This document shows positions 8,365-17,092 of a stretch of DNA of 64,000 bases, in pieces. Position 1 is the stretch's first letter, and the number at the start of each line of letters is the position of its first letter. The position numbers and the translations under genes were made by a program. The stretch lies in the NCBI RefSeq assembly GCF_025532145.1, contig NZ_ARXS01000001.1, positions 62,001-126,000 of the forward strand. Reading direction: 5' to 3'. Under the pieces are notes generated by a model. It saw only the letters and a program-made list of their open reading frames with translations. It was not told the origin of the DNA and did not search any database. This DNA is from Alloalcanivorax balearicus MACL04. Its GTDB lineage: Bacteria > Pseudomonadota > Gammaproteobacteria > Pseudomonadales > Alcanivoracaceae.

Positions 8365-8856
8365 TCATCCCGCCGCCCCTGGCAGATGCGCCAGCGACAA
8401 CCCGGTTTCCCGCTTGACCGTGGAGATGGCGAAGTTACTGCGGATATCCGTGATACCGGGAAGTTTCAGTAAAGTGCCACGCAAAAACCGCTCATAGGCG
8501 GGCAAGTCCGGCACGACCACTTGCAGCAGAAAGTCCGACTCTCCGGAAAGCAGATAACAGGATACCACCTCCGGCAGATCCGCCACGGCATCGCGGAAGG
8601 CGCTGTCCACCTCATCATCGTGCTGCCCTACTTTGATACCGACGAAAACCGTTAACCCCAAACCCACTCCGCCGCGATCAAGCTCGGCGTGATAGCCGCG
8701 AATGATCCCGCTTTGCTCCAGCAGACGAACCCGGCGCAGGCAGGGCGACGGCGAAAGTCCCACTTCCTCGGACAACTGAACGTTGCTCAGCCTGCCGTCC
8801 CGTTGCAGCGCGGCCAGAATCCGCCGGTCCAGATTGTCCAACTTCACTTCTGGCAT
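8365..8856 (-). CDS. Lrp/AsnC family transcriptional regulator
   Basis: 163 residues: N-terminal helix-turn-helix (LDNLDRRILAALQRDGRLS, then VQLSEEVGLSPSPCLRRVRLLE) and a C-terminal RAM/ligand domain from about residue 65. The family senses amino acids. It is divergent from a LysE-type exporter, the classic pairing in which an Lrp-like protein switches on export of its effector. A 17-bp palindrome 25 bp upstream of its start is the likely binding site. Confidence 0.9.
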   Translation of the reverse strand: MPEVKLDNLDRRILAALQRDGRLSNVQLSEEVGLSPSPCLRRVRLLEQSGIIRGYHAELDRGGVGLGLTVFVGIKVGQHDDEVDSAFRDAVADLPEVVSCYLLSGESDFLLQVVVPDLPAYERFLRGTLLKLPGITDIRSNFAISTVKRETGLSLAHLPGAAG

Positions 8857-8880
8857 AAATGGATCCTTTCAGGCTCATCA

Positions 8881-8897
8881 TTGGCATTATATGCCAA
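8881..8897. promoter_or_regulatory. Palindromic operator between the Lrp-type and LysE-type genes
   Basis: TTGGCAT-TAT-ATGCCAA, a perfect 7-bp inverted repeat with a 3-bp centre, in the 134-bp divergent intergenic region. It is AT-rich at the centre, as Lrp-family sites usually are. Assignment to the adjacent regulator rests on position. Confidence 0.6.
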
Positions 8898-8990
8898 CAC
8901 ATAACGCTATCATCCGCCAAAACGCAATCCGACCTGCCGATCCAAGCCGTACTCTTAGCACCATGAAGAGGCAATCGGAACCCCGCTGGC

Positions 8991-9623
8991 ATGGCTCATC
9001 TTGAAACTTTCATTGGCGCCCTGGTGGTCGCTTATCTGGTACCCGGTCCGGACCTGGTTCTGGTGCTGGAGACCGCCAGTGTCAGGGGACGCGCCCAGGG
9101 CCTGGCGACAGCGGCGGGGCTGGCGATGGCCCGTGGGGCTCATGTGGTCATGGCGGCCGCCGGTCTGGCCGCGTTGCTGAAAACCTCACCTTGGGTATTC
9201 GAGCTGGTCCGCTGGATCGGGGTGCTCTATCTGGTCTGGCTCGGCATCAAGATCGGCCGTTCCGCATCCTGGTCACTGGAGGATTCAGCGGCGGCGCTTG
9301 GCAGCCCGCCCCGGGCCTATCGCTCGGCGGCCTGGCGCGGCCTGCTGACCAATTTCACCAATCCCAAATCGCTGCTGTTCTGCTCCGTGTTGCTGCCCCA
9401 GTTCATCGACATCGGCAACGGCTCGGTGGCCTCTCAGTTTCTATTGCTGGGCATTATTCTGGTAGGCCTGGGCGTACTGTTTGACTTGCTCTACATCGTC
9501 GGCGGCCGCGCGCTTGGCCTGTGGATGCAACATCGTCCCTGGGCACAGCGGCTGCAACGGAGCCTGTTCGCTACACTGTTGATCGGATTCGCCCTGCGCC
9601 TGGCGATGAGTCGTCCATTCTGA
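8991..9623 (+). CDS. LysE/RhtB family amino-acid exporter
   Basis: 210 residues and about six hydrophobic segments. The family signature lies near the start: GPDLVLVLETA (18-28) followed by GRAQGLATAAGLAMARGAH. The later NFTNPKSLLF motif is also typical. These inner-membrane proteins export amino acids or homoserine-type metabolites by proton antiport. No clear ribosome site precedes the ATG at 8991, so the start is tentative. Expression is probably controlled by the divergent Lrp-type gene. Confidence 0.88.
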   Translation: MAHLETFIGALVVAYLVPGPDLVLVLETASVRGRAQGLATAAGLAMARGAHVVMAAAGLAALLKTSPWVFELVRWIGVLYLVWLGIKIGRSASWSLEDSAAALGSPPRAYRSAAWRGLLTNFTNPKSLLFCSVLLPQFIDIGNGSVASQFLLLGIILVGLGVLFDLLYIVGGRALGLWMQHRPWAQRLQRSLFATLLIGFALRLAMSRPF

Positions 9624-9668
9624 ACGCATTGTGGATCGGCGGACCTGCACCAAAGCTGGCGAGACCTT

Positions 9669-10193
9669 CTATCCGCTTTCCTGCACATCATCGTTTCCGG
9701 CTGGGCGGCCGGCCAGCGCTTGCCACCACAGGCGCACCATCTCCAGCAGCATCAGCGCGAACGCCAGCGGCATCATCAACATCACCGGCCATACCGGCCA
9801 CAGACGGGTACCGATCTGCATCTGCCGGGCGCTTTGCGCGGCATCCCAGGCGAATTGCCACAGATACCAGAGCAATACCGCGAAGATCACGATCTCCACG
9901 GTCAGCACCAACACCGCCACCGCTCGCGCCCATCCCGGCGACATCCGGTCGGCCAGAATATCGAAGCGGGGAAAGGTGCCCTGCCGATGCCCCAGCGGCA
10001 CCGCCCAGAACACCAGCAACGGGAACAGCATGCGCTCGATCATGTTGTACCCGCCGGGAATCAGGTCCATCCCCAGCAGATAACGGCCGAGCACCCCGAT
10101 CACCGTGATCATCATGATCAGGAACAGGCAGAGTCCCGCGCCCACCGAGGCCAGCCCGCCCTCCAATCGATCAATGGCCTTCCAGAATGCCAT
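9669..10193 (-). CDS. TRAP transporter small permease subunit (DctQ type)
   Basis: 174 residues with four predicted membrane segments and the DctQ-type feature RYLLGMDLIPGGYNMIE after the first segment. A strong GAGGAGAAAGCC site precedes the start. It works with the large permease and the periplasmic binder to import an organic acid with sodium. It is the last gene of the TRAP operon; small subunits are usually encoded before the large one, so this order (P-M-Q) is unusual. Confidence 0.88.
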   Translation of the reverse strand: MAFWKAIDRLEGGLASVGAGLCLFLIMMITVIGVLGRYLLGMDLIPGGYNMIERMLFPLLVFWAVPLGHRQGTFPRFDILADRMSPGWARAVAVLVLTVEIVIFAVLLWYLWQFAWDAAQSARQMQIGTRLWPVWPVMLMMPLAFALMLLEMVRLWWQALAGRPAGNDDVQESG

Positions 10194-10212
10194 GGCTTTC
10201 TCCTCTCGCGGC

Positions 10213-11523
10213 TCAGCGAATTTGCTGTGGCAGCCAGGTAATCAGAGCGGGATAGCTGATCAACAGAACGGTCAGCACCACGCCGGCCACCAGCGCGAAC
10301 AGACTGGCGGAACGGAACACCCGCGCCACCGGATAGTTGCCGGCGCTGGCGGCGGCGAAAGTGGCCAGCCCCACCGGCGGCGTAAGTAATCCCAATGCGA
10401 TCATCAGGGAAGCCATCACCCCGAACCACAGCAGGTCGATTCCGGCACTTTGCAGCAGCGGCAGGATGATCGGTACCAGCAACACGATCACCGCCGCCGA
10501 TTCCAGAAACATGCCACCGAGGAAGAACACCGCCATCAGAATCGCCGCCACCACATTGGGGTGTCCCAGTATTGGTTCCATCAGCGACAGCAGCTCATTG
10601 GGCAAACGGGAAAAGGTCAGGAAACGGGCGAAAATCTTGGCGCCGAGTACCAGCATCATGAGCGTGGCGGTGACCTTCACCGACTCCGCCAGCGCCTCGA
10701 ACAATCCGCGCAGATTGACCCGCCTCATCAGCATCATGCCGGCCATGGCAGTGAAGGCGCCGAGCGCGCCGGCCTCCGCCACCGTGACCACACCACCGTA
10801 GATGCCGCCAAACACGATCAACATCAGAGCCACCACGAACAGAAAGGCGGTCATGCTGCGACGGGCCTCCCCGGAGGGCGGGGCTTGTTCCGGCGCCTGA
10901 CCGTCCACCGCGCCCTCGCGCAATTCACCGAACAGGCGCAGGCAAACGATATAGATCACGATACACAGCAGCCCCGGCCCGATCGCGCCGATGAACAAAT
11001 GGCCGATGGGCACCGATGCCAGCGAACCATAAATGATCATGATCAGACTCGGCGGAATGATCGCCGACAGGGAGCCGGCCACCGCCGACAGGCTCAACGA
11101 GAAGCGCCGGGTGTAACCCAGTTTTTCCAGCTCCGGCGACGCCAGTGATGCCAGGGAGGCGGAGCTGGCGGCGCCGGAGCCCGACACCGCGCCCAGCAAC
11201 GAGCCGGTGACGATGGTCGCCACCCCCAATGGGAAGCGCCGATAACCGGACAACCGGTGCCCCACGGCGAACAGGTCCCGTATCACGCCGCCACGCAACA
11301 ACAGCTGCGCCATCAACAGATACAGTGGCACGATGGACAGGGAGTAAATCGACGCGGTGTAGAACGTATCCGAACCAAGAATCCCACCGAGCACGTCCAC
11401 ACCGACCACCAGCACGATGCCCAACATACCGGCGCCAAACAGTACCGTGGCCACGTTCTGGCCGAGCACCAGGAAAGCGGCGAACCAGGCCAGCACTATC
11501 CAGATAATCTGCGTATTCGACAT
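10213..11523 (-). CDS. TRAP transporter large permease subunit (DctM type)
   Basis: 436 residues, hydrophobic throughout (about 11-12 segments). It has the DctM hallmarks SGSGAASSASLASLASPELEKLGY and the proline-rich re-entrant loop SAIIPPSLIMIIYG. It forms the sodium-coupled translocation pore for a carboxylate delivered by the periplasmic binding protein. It starts 9 bp after the binding-protein stop with a weak ribosome site, suggesting translational coupling. A second proline loop (GLLTPPVGLATF) lies near the C-terminus. Confidence 0.92.
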   Translation of the reverse strand: MSNTQIIWIVLAWFAAFLVLGQNVATVLFGAGMLGIVLVVGVDVLGGILGSDTFYTASIYSLSIVPLYLLMAQLLLRGGVIRDLFAVGHRLSGYRRFPLGVATIVTGSLLGAVSGSGAASSASLASLASPELEKLGYTRRFSLSLSAVAGSLSAIIPPSLIMIIYGSLASVPIGHLFIGAIGPGLLCIVIYIVCLRLFGELREGAVDGQAPEQAPPSGEARRSMTAFLFVVALMLIVFGGIYGGVVTVAEAGALGAFTAMAGMMLMRRVNLRGLFEALAESVKVTATLMMLVLGAKIFARFLTFSRLPNELLSLMEPILGHPNVVAAILMAVFFLGGMFLESAAVIVLLVPIILPLLQSAGIDLLWFGVMASLMIALGLLTPPVGLATFAAASAGNYPVARVFRSASLFALVAGVVLTVLLISYPALITWLPQQIR

Positions 11524-11532
11524 GGCACCGGC

Positions 11533-12612
11533 TCAGTCCTGTTCGAGGTAGTCCGCGGCACTCGGCGGAATGGTCCCGCCCTGCTCCTCAATCAGCTCCG
11601 CCCACAGGCGTGCGGTGGCCTTGCCCGGATGCCCGGCCTCCTCCATCTGTTCGATCCAGCGAATCCAGGTACGGCTGGCGGCATCCTGCAAATGCCCGGC
11701 CATGTCGTCGGACAGCTCGTTCAGTTCCACGAAGGTGGCGCCCGCCTTCTGGGTCCTGGCCCGCACCGCCTCTTCCTGCTGGTCAATATGAGCGGCGTTA
11801 TCCAGGGCTACCTGACGGGCCACCCGGTCCCAGGTGGCGCGCTGTTGATCAGTCAACCCGTTCCAGGTCTCATCGGTGACCGCCAGGTAGCTTTCCCAGT
11901 GCCCCATGGAAATGCCGGTGATGGAGTACTTGAGCAGGTCCTCGAACGAGTACGATGGCCAATCCGCCACCGACAGGATGGTGCCAATCACCGTCTTGCG
12001 GGACAGCGCTTCGTAGGAGTCGGCACTGGTCATGGTCACCGGCGTCGCGCCCAGTTCCTGCAGCAGTATGGTGTGCAGCGCGGAGCCGGCGCGGATCGGC
12101 GCGCCTTCCAGGTCGTCCGGAGAATCCAGCACCCTGCCGATGGTGGATAACGAATATGCGGAAGTGGCCCCCAGGGGCCAGCCGCGCAACCCCTTGCTGC
12201 CCAATTCATACTGGTAAAAAGTCTTGCCGTCGGCCAGTTCCCGGTCGGAGTCCATCAGTGTCTGAAGCGCCTTGGTGACCATCACCGAAGTGGTATTCAG
12301 TGTTGGCAGCTGGGTCACGTCGGACAGCGGGAAACTGCCTTCGTGGTAGGGTGCCAGCAGCGGCGCGGCCACGGAAATGGTGCCGGTCTTCAGCGCATCC
12401 CATTCCCGCCCCGGTGTCACCAGGGAGCCGGAGTAGAAACGCACGAAGGAAAGGTCCGTTTCCTTTTCCATGGTGTCCACGAACGGGTCCATATGCTGCC
12501 CGACCCAGAAGTGCTGCTGCCCCATGCCGGCGGAAATCCTCAAAGGCGCGGCGGCGGACACCGCCGTCATCGCCGTGAGTGTCATAACCAGAAGCAAACG
12601 TACCATGCGCAT
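11533..12612 (-). CDS. TRAP transporter periplasmic solute-binding protein (DctP type)
   Basis: 359 residues with a Sec signal peptide (first ~21 residues, ending VSAAA-PLR). Family features are the substrate-region stretch DLEGAPIRAG and a Trp-rich middle (SVADWPSYSFEDLLKYS). It captures an organic acid in the periplasm for the DctM/DctQ permease. A GGAGGACAT site precedes the start. Since the acyl-CoA ligase is directly upstream on the same strand, the transported solute may be the ligase substrate; this is inferred. Confidence 0.88.
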   Translation of the reverse strand: MRMVRLLLVMTLTAMTAVSAAAPLRISAGMGQQHFWVGQHMDPFVDTMEKETDLSFVRFYSGSLVTPGREWDALKTGTISVAAPLLAPYHEGSFPLSDVTQLPTLNTTSVMVTKALQTLMDSDRELADGKTFYQYELGSKGLRGWPLGATSAYSLSTIGRVLDSPDDLEGAPIRAGSALHTILLQELGATPVTMTSADSYEALSRKTVIGTILSVADWPSYSFEDLLKYSITGISMGHWESYLAVTDETWNGLTDQQRATWDRVARQVALDNAAHIDQQEEAVRARTQKAGATFVELNELSDDMAGHLQDAASRTWIRWIEQMEEAGHPGKATARLWAELIEEQGGTIPPSAADYLEQD

Positions 12613-12677
12613 AAAAATGTCCTCCCCGGCAACGCAACCGGCTTATCCGTGCTGATGTTGGGAGCGCAGGAACCATC

Positions 12678-12705
12678 CCGCGACGGTTGCGGTAAACCGT
12701 CGCGG
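12678..12705. terminator. 11-bp GC-rich hairpin between the ligase and TRAP genes
   Basis: Stem CCGCGACGGTT / AACCGTCGCGG with a 6-base loop, starting 2 bp past the ligase stop. No T-run follows, so it may attenuate or stabilise rather than fully terminate, leaving lower TRAP expression from the ligase promoter. Confidence 0.45.
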
Positions 12706-12706
12706 C

Positions 12707-14332
12707 CTAGCCGGACGCTGTTTGAGTTTCGCTGATACGGAGCCGTAACTGCGCCTTCAACACCTTGCCATTGGCGTTACGAGGCAGCGGCTCCTCAAGA
12801 AAATCGATGAAATCAGGGATTTTGTAATCGGCCAGATGTTCGGCGCAGTAGGCCTTGAGACGGGCGGCGCTGAGCCCAGGGTCGTCGCGGACCACGAACA
12901 GTTGGATTTTCTCTCCCAGCACCGGATCAGGCCGGGCCACCGCGGCACACTCGATCACGCCGTCTAGCCCCTGCAGCAAACCTTCCAGTTCGGCGCTGTA
13001 AACGTTGTAGCCGGCACGGTTGATCATGTCCTTCTTGCGGTCCAGCACACGCACGTAACCGCTTTCGTCCACCGAGCCGATGTCCCCGGAACGCCAGTAG
13101 CCACCGGCGAATTCGGCCCGATCCGCCTCCGCGTTGTTCCAATATCCCGGCGACACCATGGGGCCGGCGATCCACAGCTCACCGGCCTCGCCGGGTGGCC
13201 GTTCGCGGCCATTGGAGTCCATCACTTTGATGTCACCGCAGGTGACCACCCGGCCGACACTGTCGGCGTGCCGGGCCGCCTCACCCAACGGCAGGATAGT
13301 TGCCGGTGAACAGGTCTCGGTGGCCCCGTAGGCGTTGACCAACTGCAGGTTCGGCAACCGTTCCGCCAATCGCTCGATGGTGGCTTCCGGCATGGGTGCG
13401 CCACCGAAGCCACCGAGCCGCCAGGCGGACAGGTCATATTGATCGAAGTCCGCCCGCAGCAGACAAAGGTTATACATGGCGGGCACCATCACCGTATGCG
13501 TGATCCGCTCCCGATCGGCCAGAGCCAGGAAACGCTGGGCGTCGAATTCCCGCTGCATCACCACGCAGCCACCCACGTGGAACAGGGTCAGAATCACCGC
13601 CACCACACCGGTCACATGACTTGCCGGCACCACCAGCAACGAGCGCTCGTTTTCACCCAGCGCCATGGACTGTTCAAAGTGCAGCAGGCTGTGCAGCAGG
13701 TTCAGGTGGGTCAGGCGCACCCCCTTGGGGCGTCCGGTGGTGCCCGAGGTGTACAGCAGGATGGCGGTATCGTCTTCTTGAGGGGTGGGCAGAGGCAGGC
13801 GCGGGGCGCCTTCCTTCAGCAGCGCCTCGAACGGTTCGGCGCCGGCGACCTCGCCACCCACCGCGAAGCGGAACGCCAGCGCCGGCAAGGTTTCCCGGCC
13901 GCTGACTTTATCGCCCTGAACGTCGTCATGAATCAGCACCTTGGCCTGGCAATGATAAAGGATATAGGCCAGCCCGGATTTCGATTCGCGGATATTGACC
14001 GGCACCACGATGGCACCGAGCCGCAGCGCCCCCAGCAGCGCCAGCACGAATTCATTGCTGTTGGCCAGCAGCAAGGCGATCCGGTCACCGGCCACCACAC
14101 CGCGCCGCGCCAACTGAGCCGCGATATGTTGCATGCGCCGGTTGACCTCCCGGTAGGTCAGCCGCTGGCCATCACAGACCAGACACTCATTGTCCGGCGC
14201 CCGGCTCACGGCACGGCGAAAGGAGGCCAACAGATTAGCCGGTCTGGAGGCGTAGCAACGCACCAGGCGATCACCAAAGTGATACTCATGGCGAACGGCG
14301 AAGGGGGCCTTACACCCATACAGGTCACCCAT
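12707..14332 (-). CDS. AMP-dependent acyl-CoA synthetase/ligase
   Basis: 541 residues from ATG 14332, preceded by CGGAGAGATTTAT; a longer frame to 14380 has no ribosome site. The phosphate-binding loop is LLYTSGTTGRPKG, the adenine motif is NAYGATE, then YWRSGDIG and the C-terminal hinge RKKDMINRAGYNVY. The final catalytic Lys is in NGKVLKAQLR. It activates a carboxylic acid to its CoA thioester with ATP, the entry step of the pathway. A TCGTC-N6-GACGA dyad lies 75 bp upstream. The acid is unknown; LvaE of levulinate catabolism belongs to the same broad family. Confidence 0.9.
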   Translation of the reverse strand: MGDLYGCKAPFAVRHEYHFGDRLVRCYASRPANLLASFRRAVSRAPDNECLVCDGQRLTYREVNRRMQHIAAQLARRGVVAGDRIALLLANSNEFVLALLGALRLGAIVVPVNIRESKSGLAYILYHCQAKVLIHDDVQGDKVSGRETLPALAFRFAVGGEVAGAEPFEALLKEGAPRLPLPTPQEDDTAILLYTSGTTGRPKGVRLTHLNLLHSLLHFEQSMALGENERSLLVVPASHVTGVVAVILTLFHVGGCVVMQREFDAQRFLALADRERITHTVMVPAMYNLCLLRADFDQYDLSAWRLGGFGGAPMPEATIERLAERLPNLQLVNAYGATETCSPATILPLGEAARHADSVGRVVTCGDIKVMDSNGRERPPGEAGELWIAGPMVSPGYWNNAEADRAEFAGGYWRSGDIGSVDESGYVRVLDRKKDMINRAGYNVYSAELEGLLQGLDGVIECAAVARPDPVLGEKIQLFVVRDDPGLSAARLKAYCAEHLADYKIPDFIDFLEEPLPRNANGKVLKAQLRLRISETQTASG

Positions 14333-14407
14333 ATAAATCTCTCCGGAACTGCCGGGTCCATGTTGTTCTTCTCTTTCCATTGTTAGGGGGTGGCCCCGAA
14401 AGACTCG

Positions 14408-14423
14408 TCGTCCGAAGCGACGA
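14408..14423. promoter_or_regulatory. TCGTC-N6-GACGA dyad, site 5 (upstream of the acyl-CoA ligase)
   Basis: TCGTC-CGAAGC-GACGA, 75 bp upstream of the ligase ATG. A TAACAAT -10-like box on the minus strand (around 14381) would place the dyad centre near -42. Confidence 0.6.
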
Positions 14424-14908
14424 TTTGCCCATTCGGTAGGGAATCTATCCTCTTCCCGGAGGTCTTCTTAAAGTGTGCGCGCTTACTTACGCATTTCGAT
14501 GTCTTATTTTGAAATAGTTCTTATCGGTATGGACGATTTTTTCTTTCACTAAATATGATATAGGCACCCATAACCGCTCAGTTTACGATCAATTTCCCGA
14601 TCAAATGACATATTTGGAAATTATTTTCGTCGCCCCCTCCTCTTCTCATTTCATCTTTTCCGTGATTGCTTCCAGCCAGTGAACACCCACTCGCGCCGAA
14701 GACTCGCGTGCCCAGCAAACGAAGCAAAACACTTCAGTTCATGGCAACCCGCATGCAACCTATTGTTTTGGAAGAATTATTCACATGGCCATGCGACTTA
14801 AGGAGGGGTTCGCGAATCCCCTGAAAGCCGCTTACCATCGATATATCGCCCTTCTTCACGCGCGGGGGAAAAGCGCGAAGGCAAGGGGCCTCGGGCGCTC
14901 CAGGCATT

Positions 14909-14924
14909 TCGTCGAAACCGACGA
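14909..14924. promoter_or_regulatory. TCGTC-N6-GACGA dyad, site 6 (upstream of barrel gene 1)
   Basis: TCGTC-GAAACC-GACGA followed by TTGTTACC; the same eight bases follow site 7 upstream of the paralogue. It lies 228 bp before the start at 15153, farther than at the enzyme genes because of a long 5' leader. Confidence 0.6.
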
Positions 14925-15024
14925 TTGTTACCATTCGGTCACAGAGACAACCATATCGTCGACAGGGAGTACGCCCGTTCCTCATTAAAGCCTGCGAAAT
15001 GGGTATACTTGCACGTCTTCTAGG

Positions 15025-15087
15025 GTGCCTCCGGGATGGAGGTCCTCTCTCGGGAGAAACTGCCTTCGGAAGGGCGAAGGGAGGCAC
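15025..15087 (+). ncRNA. Structured 5' leader of barrel gene 1 with two exclusive hairpins
   Basis: GTGCCTCC (15025-15032) can pair with GGAGGCAC (15080-15087) to close a long stem. Its CCTCC can instead pair with GGAGG at 15038-15042. Between them lies a 27-nt block (15049-15075) that is identical in the leader of the paralogue (17119-17145). Competing stems of this sort are typical of leader RNA switches or small-RNA target regions. The role is inferred. Confidence 0.4.
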
Positions 15088-15152
15088 AGGGGCATAATTC
15101 AAAACAGCGGCCCCTCTATCAATAAACTTCGAAGAACACAGGACGAATAACA

Positions 15153-16532
15153 ATGGCACTTAAGTGGACCAGCAATCACGAAGGGGGTCAGGCCAGCCCT
15201 GCCCGTTCCCAACTCCGCACCAGCATCAAAGCCGCCGCTATCGGCTCGGCCATCGGCCTCGGCACCCTGATGTCGGCACCGGCCATGGCGCTGAAAACCG
15301 ATTTCGGTATGGAATATCGTGCTACCGCCTTCGCGGCCAGCTCCGATGCCTTCGATACCGGCACCCCCGGCACCTCCGAAACGGATACCGGTTTCGGCCA
15401 TTTGATCCGCGTCAAAGCCAACTTCCTGGATGAAGACACTGGCATCTCCGTCTACACCAGTGTGGAACTGGCTGGCGACCGCTGGACCGGCGACAACCGC
15501 GGCTATAACACCACCAACGCACAAGGCTTCAACACCGCTAGCCGTGGCGACAATGTCCGCCTGGATCTCGGCTATGTACAGATTCCGGTGGGCCACACCA
15601 TCTTCCGCGTGGGCCGTCAGGCCACCAGTTACAACAACTGTTTCCTGGTGTGTGACGATCGCCGTGACCGGGTGCTGATGATCCAGCCCCTGAGCAAGAC
15701 CACTACCATGGTTCTGGGCTACGACCGCCGCCAGGATTCCACGCCTTTCGCCAACCAGGATAACGGCGACATGGCATTGCTGGGCGTCACCGGCAAACTG
15801 AGCGATAGCTGGAATGCCGGGCTGCTCTACGTGCAGTGGATGAACAACTACGAAGGGGTCACTCCGCATCCGGGCGGTGGCGCAACCCCTTACGCGCTCA
15901 ACAACGTGACCCTGTTTTCCGGTTATGTGACCGGCGGTCTCGGCGATGCCGTGAAGGGTACCCTGGGCTTTAACTACTTCACTAACGGTAACGTCGAAAC
16001 CGGTGCGGACGATCAGTACTTCACCGATCAGTCTCCGTCCGGCTATCTGCGCCTTGAAGGCGGCGTCGGCGTCGTTGACTGGGGCGTCCAATACGTCCTG
16101 TCCCGCGATGGCGGCCTGATTGCTCCCGGCTTCGACACCTATTCCAGCCTGATCAACAACAATCCGGACGCCACCCAGAGCGCCAACAGCATGTACACCA
16201 TGGGCCGGACTCTGGGCCTCAAGGACATGGACGAGGATCTGGTGATCGGTAAGCTGACCTGGAACGTCACCGACAAGTTCGCCGTTACCGGCGCCGTGGG
16301 CCAACTGTCCGTGGATACCGGCACCATGGACGACGACAGCATGGTCTACGACCTGCAGTTCGCCTATCAGGTCAACAAGGCGCTGCGCACCTGGTTGTCC
16401 GTGGGCATGCTGGAAGAAAACAAGGCCGGAACCCTGGCCGGCAATGGCTTGGTTGGCTCTCTGGCGGGAATGAACACCTTCGCCGACGACGACGTGAAAG
16501 CCGCCAGCCTGAATATGACCGTGAACTTCTGA
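15153..16532 (+). CDS. Outer-membrane beta-barrel protein, porin-like (copy 1)
   Basis: 459 residues. A long signal peptide ends at about residue 46 (SAPAMA-LKTDF). The mature part has alternating hydrophobic strands, Gly/Asp/Asn-rich loops and a C-terminal Phe (LNMTVNF), the insertion signal of outer-membrane barrels. A conserved central block carries a Cys pair (NNCFLVCDDRRDRV). I do not recognise the exact family; a channel for a small hydrophobic or acidic substrate is likely. It is a clear tandem paralogue of 17269-18654. A TCGTC-N6-GACGA dyad and shared leader suggest co-regulation with the catabolic genes. Confidence 0.8.
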   Translation: MALKWTSNHEGGQASPARSQLRTSIKAAAIGSAIGLGTLMSAPAMALKTDFGMEYRATAFAASSDAFDTGTPGTSETDTGFGHLIRVKANFLDEDTGISVYTSVELAGDRWTGDNRGYNTTNAQGFNTASRGDNVRLDLGYVQIPVGHTIFRVGRQATSYNNCFLVCDDRRDRVLMIQPLSKTTTMVLGYDRRQDSTPFANQDNGDMALLGVTGKLSDSWNAGLLYVQWMNNYEGVTPHPGGGATPYALNNVTLFSGYVTGGLGDAVKGTLGFNYFTNGNVETGADDQYFTDQSPSGYLRLEGGVGVVDWGVQYVLSRDGGLIAPGFDTYSSLINNNPDATQSANSMYTMGRTLGLKDMDEDLVIGKLTWNVTDKFAVTGAVGQLSVDTGTMDDDSMVYDLQFAYQVNKALRTWLSVGMLEENKAGTLAGNGLVGSLAGMNTFADDDVKAASLNMTVNF

Positions 16533-16560
16533 TTGTTTGCTGAATCAGTAACCCTCCGGA

Positions 16561-16591
16561 AAGGGGCGGCCCAAGCCGCCCCTTTTCTTTT
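16561..16591 (+). terminator. Rho-independent terminator after barrel gene 1
   Basis: 10-bp stem AAGGGGCGGC / GCCGCCCCTT with a 4-base loop, followed by TTCTTTT. It separates the two barrel genes into independent transcripts. Confidence 0.9.
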
Positions 16592-16992
16592 GTCCGCACC
16601 CCACCCACGCTGATATTGTCCCGCCGACGATAACCACAGAGGCTCTCCCGGCTTCCAACCACCTCTATCGCCTCAGGCCCAACCGAGCCCCCTCCGCGCC
16701 GATCCCCAGACCTCCCAGCCGCTTTCCGCAGGGGATGTCCCGCTGTCAGTACACGATTCGACCTCACCGGGAAAAACAAACATCCCCATGCCCGGCCGCT
16801 CTCGAAACGCTCTTGATTACGCCATTATTATTTAATTCAACCCGGTTTATATATTTGCGCATTTCTCTTTTCATTTTTATATTAATAGAACAATCGTCCC
16901 ACACTTTAAATAATGGTTTCATTAACCCGTAACTCAGTCTTTTTAATTCGATTTAAGATTAGAAACATTCCCACCAGTATAAATTTCACATC

Positions 16993-17008
16993 TCGTCGGA
17001 AACGACGA
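16993..17008. promoter_or_regulatory. TCGTC-N6-GACGA dyad, site 7 (upstream of barrel gene 2)
   Basis: TCGTC-GGAAAC-GACGA followed by TTGTTACC, as at site 6. It is 260 bp upstream of the start at 17269 and at the end of an AT-rich stretch. Confidence 0.6.
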
Positions 17009-17092
17009 TTGTTACCGTTTCTCCATGAAGGGAAAGATAAGCTGACCGGGGCGTATTAATACGCTTATGCAGAAATGCACTCCGGCAATTAA

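Larger units (their letters stand above)
14333..15152. other. 820-bp promoter region between the ligase and the first barrel gene
   Basis: No convincing gene. It contains two TCGTC-N6-GACGA dyads (14408, 14909), an AT-rich stretch around 14480-14660, a short imperfect palindrome (14804-14822), a TATACT -10-like box (15004-15009) and a structured leader before the barrel gene. Short frames here lack ribosome sites and protein-like composition. Confidence 0.6.

Noticed and set aside
14734-15159. Short frames in the gap before the first barrel gene
   Set aside because: Composition is not protein-like and no ribosome site is present; the region is better explained as a promoter and leader.
16601-16617. 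An eighth TCGTC-N6-GACGA site near TTGTCCCGCCGACGA
   Set aside because: The left arm differs and the spacing is 5, so it does not meet the pattern of the seven exact sites.
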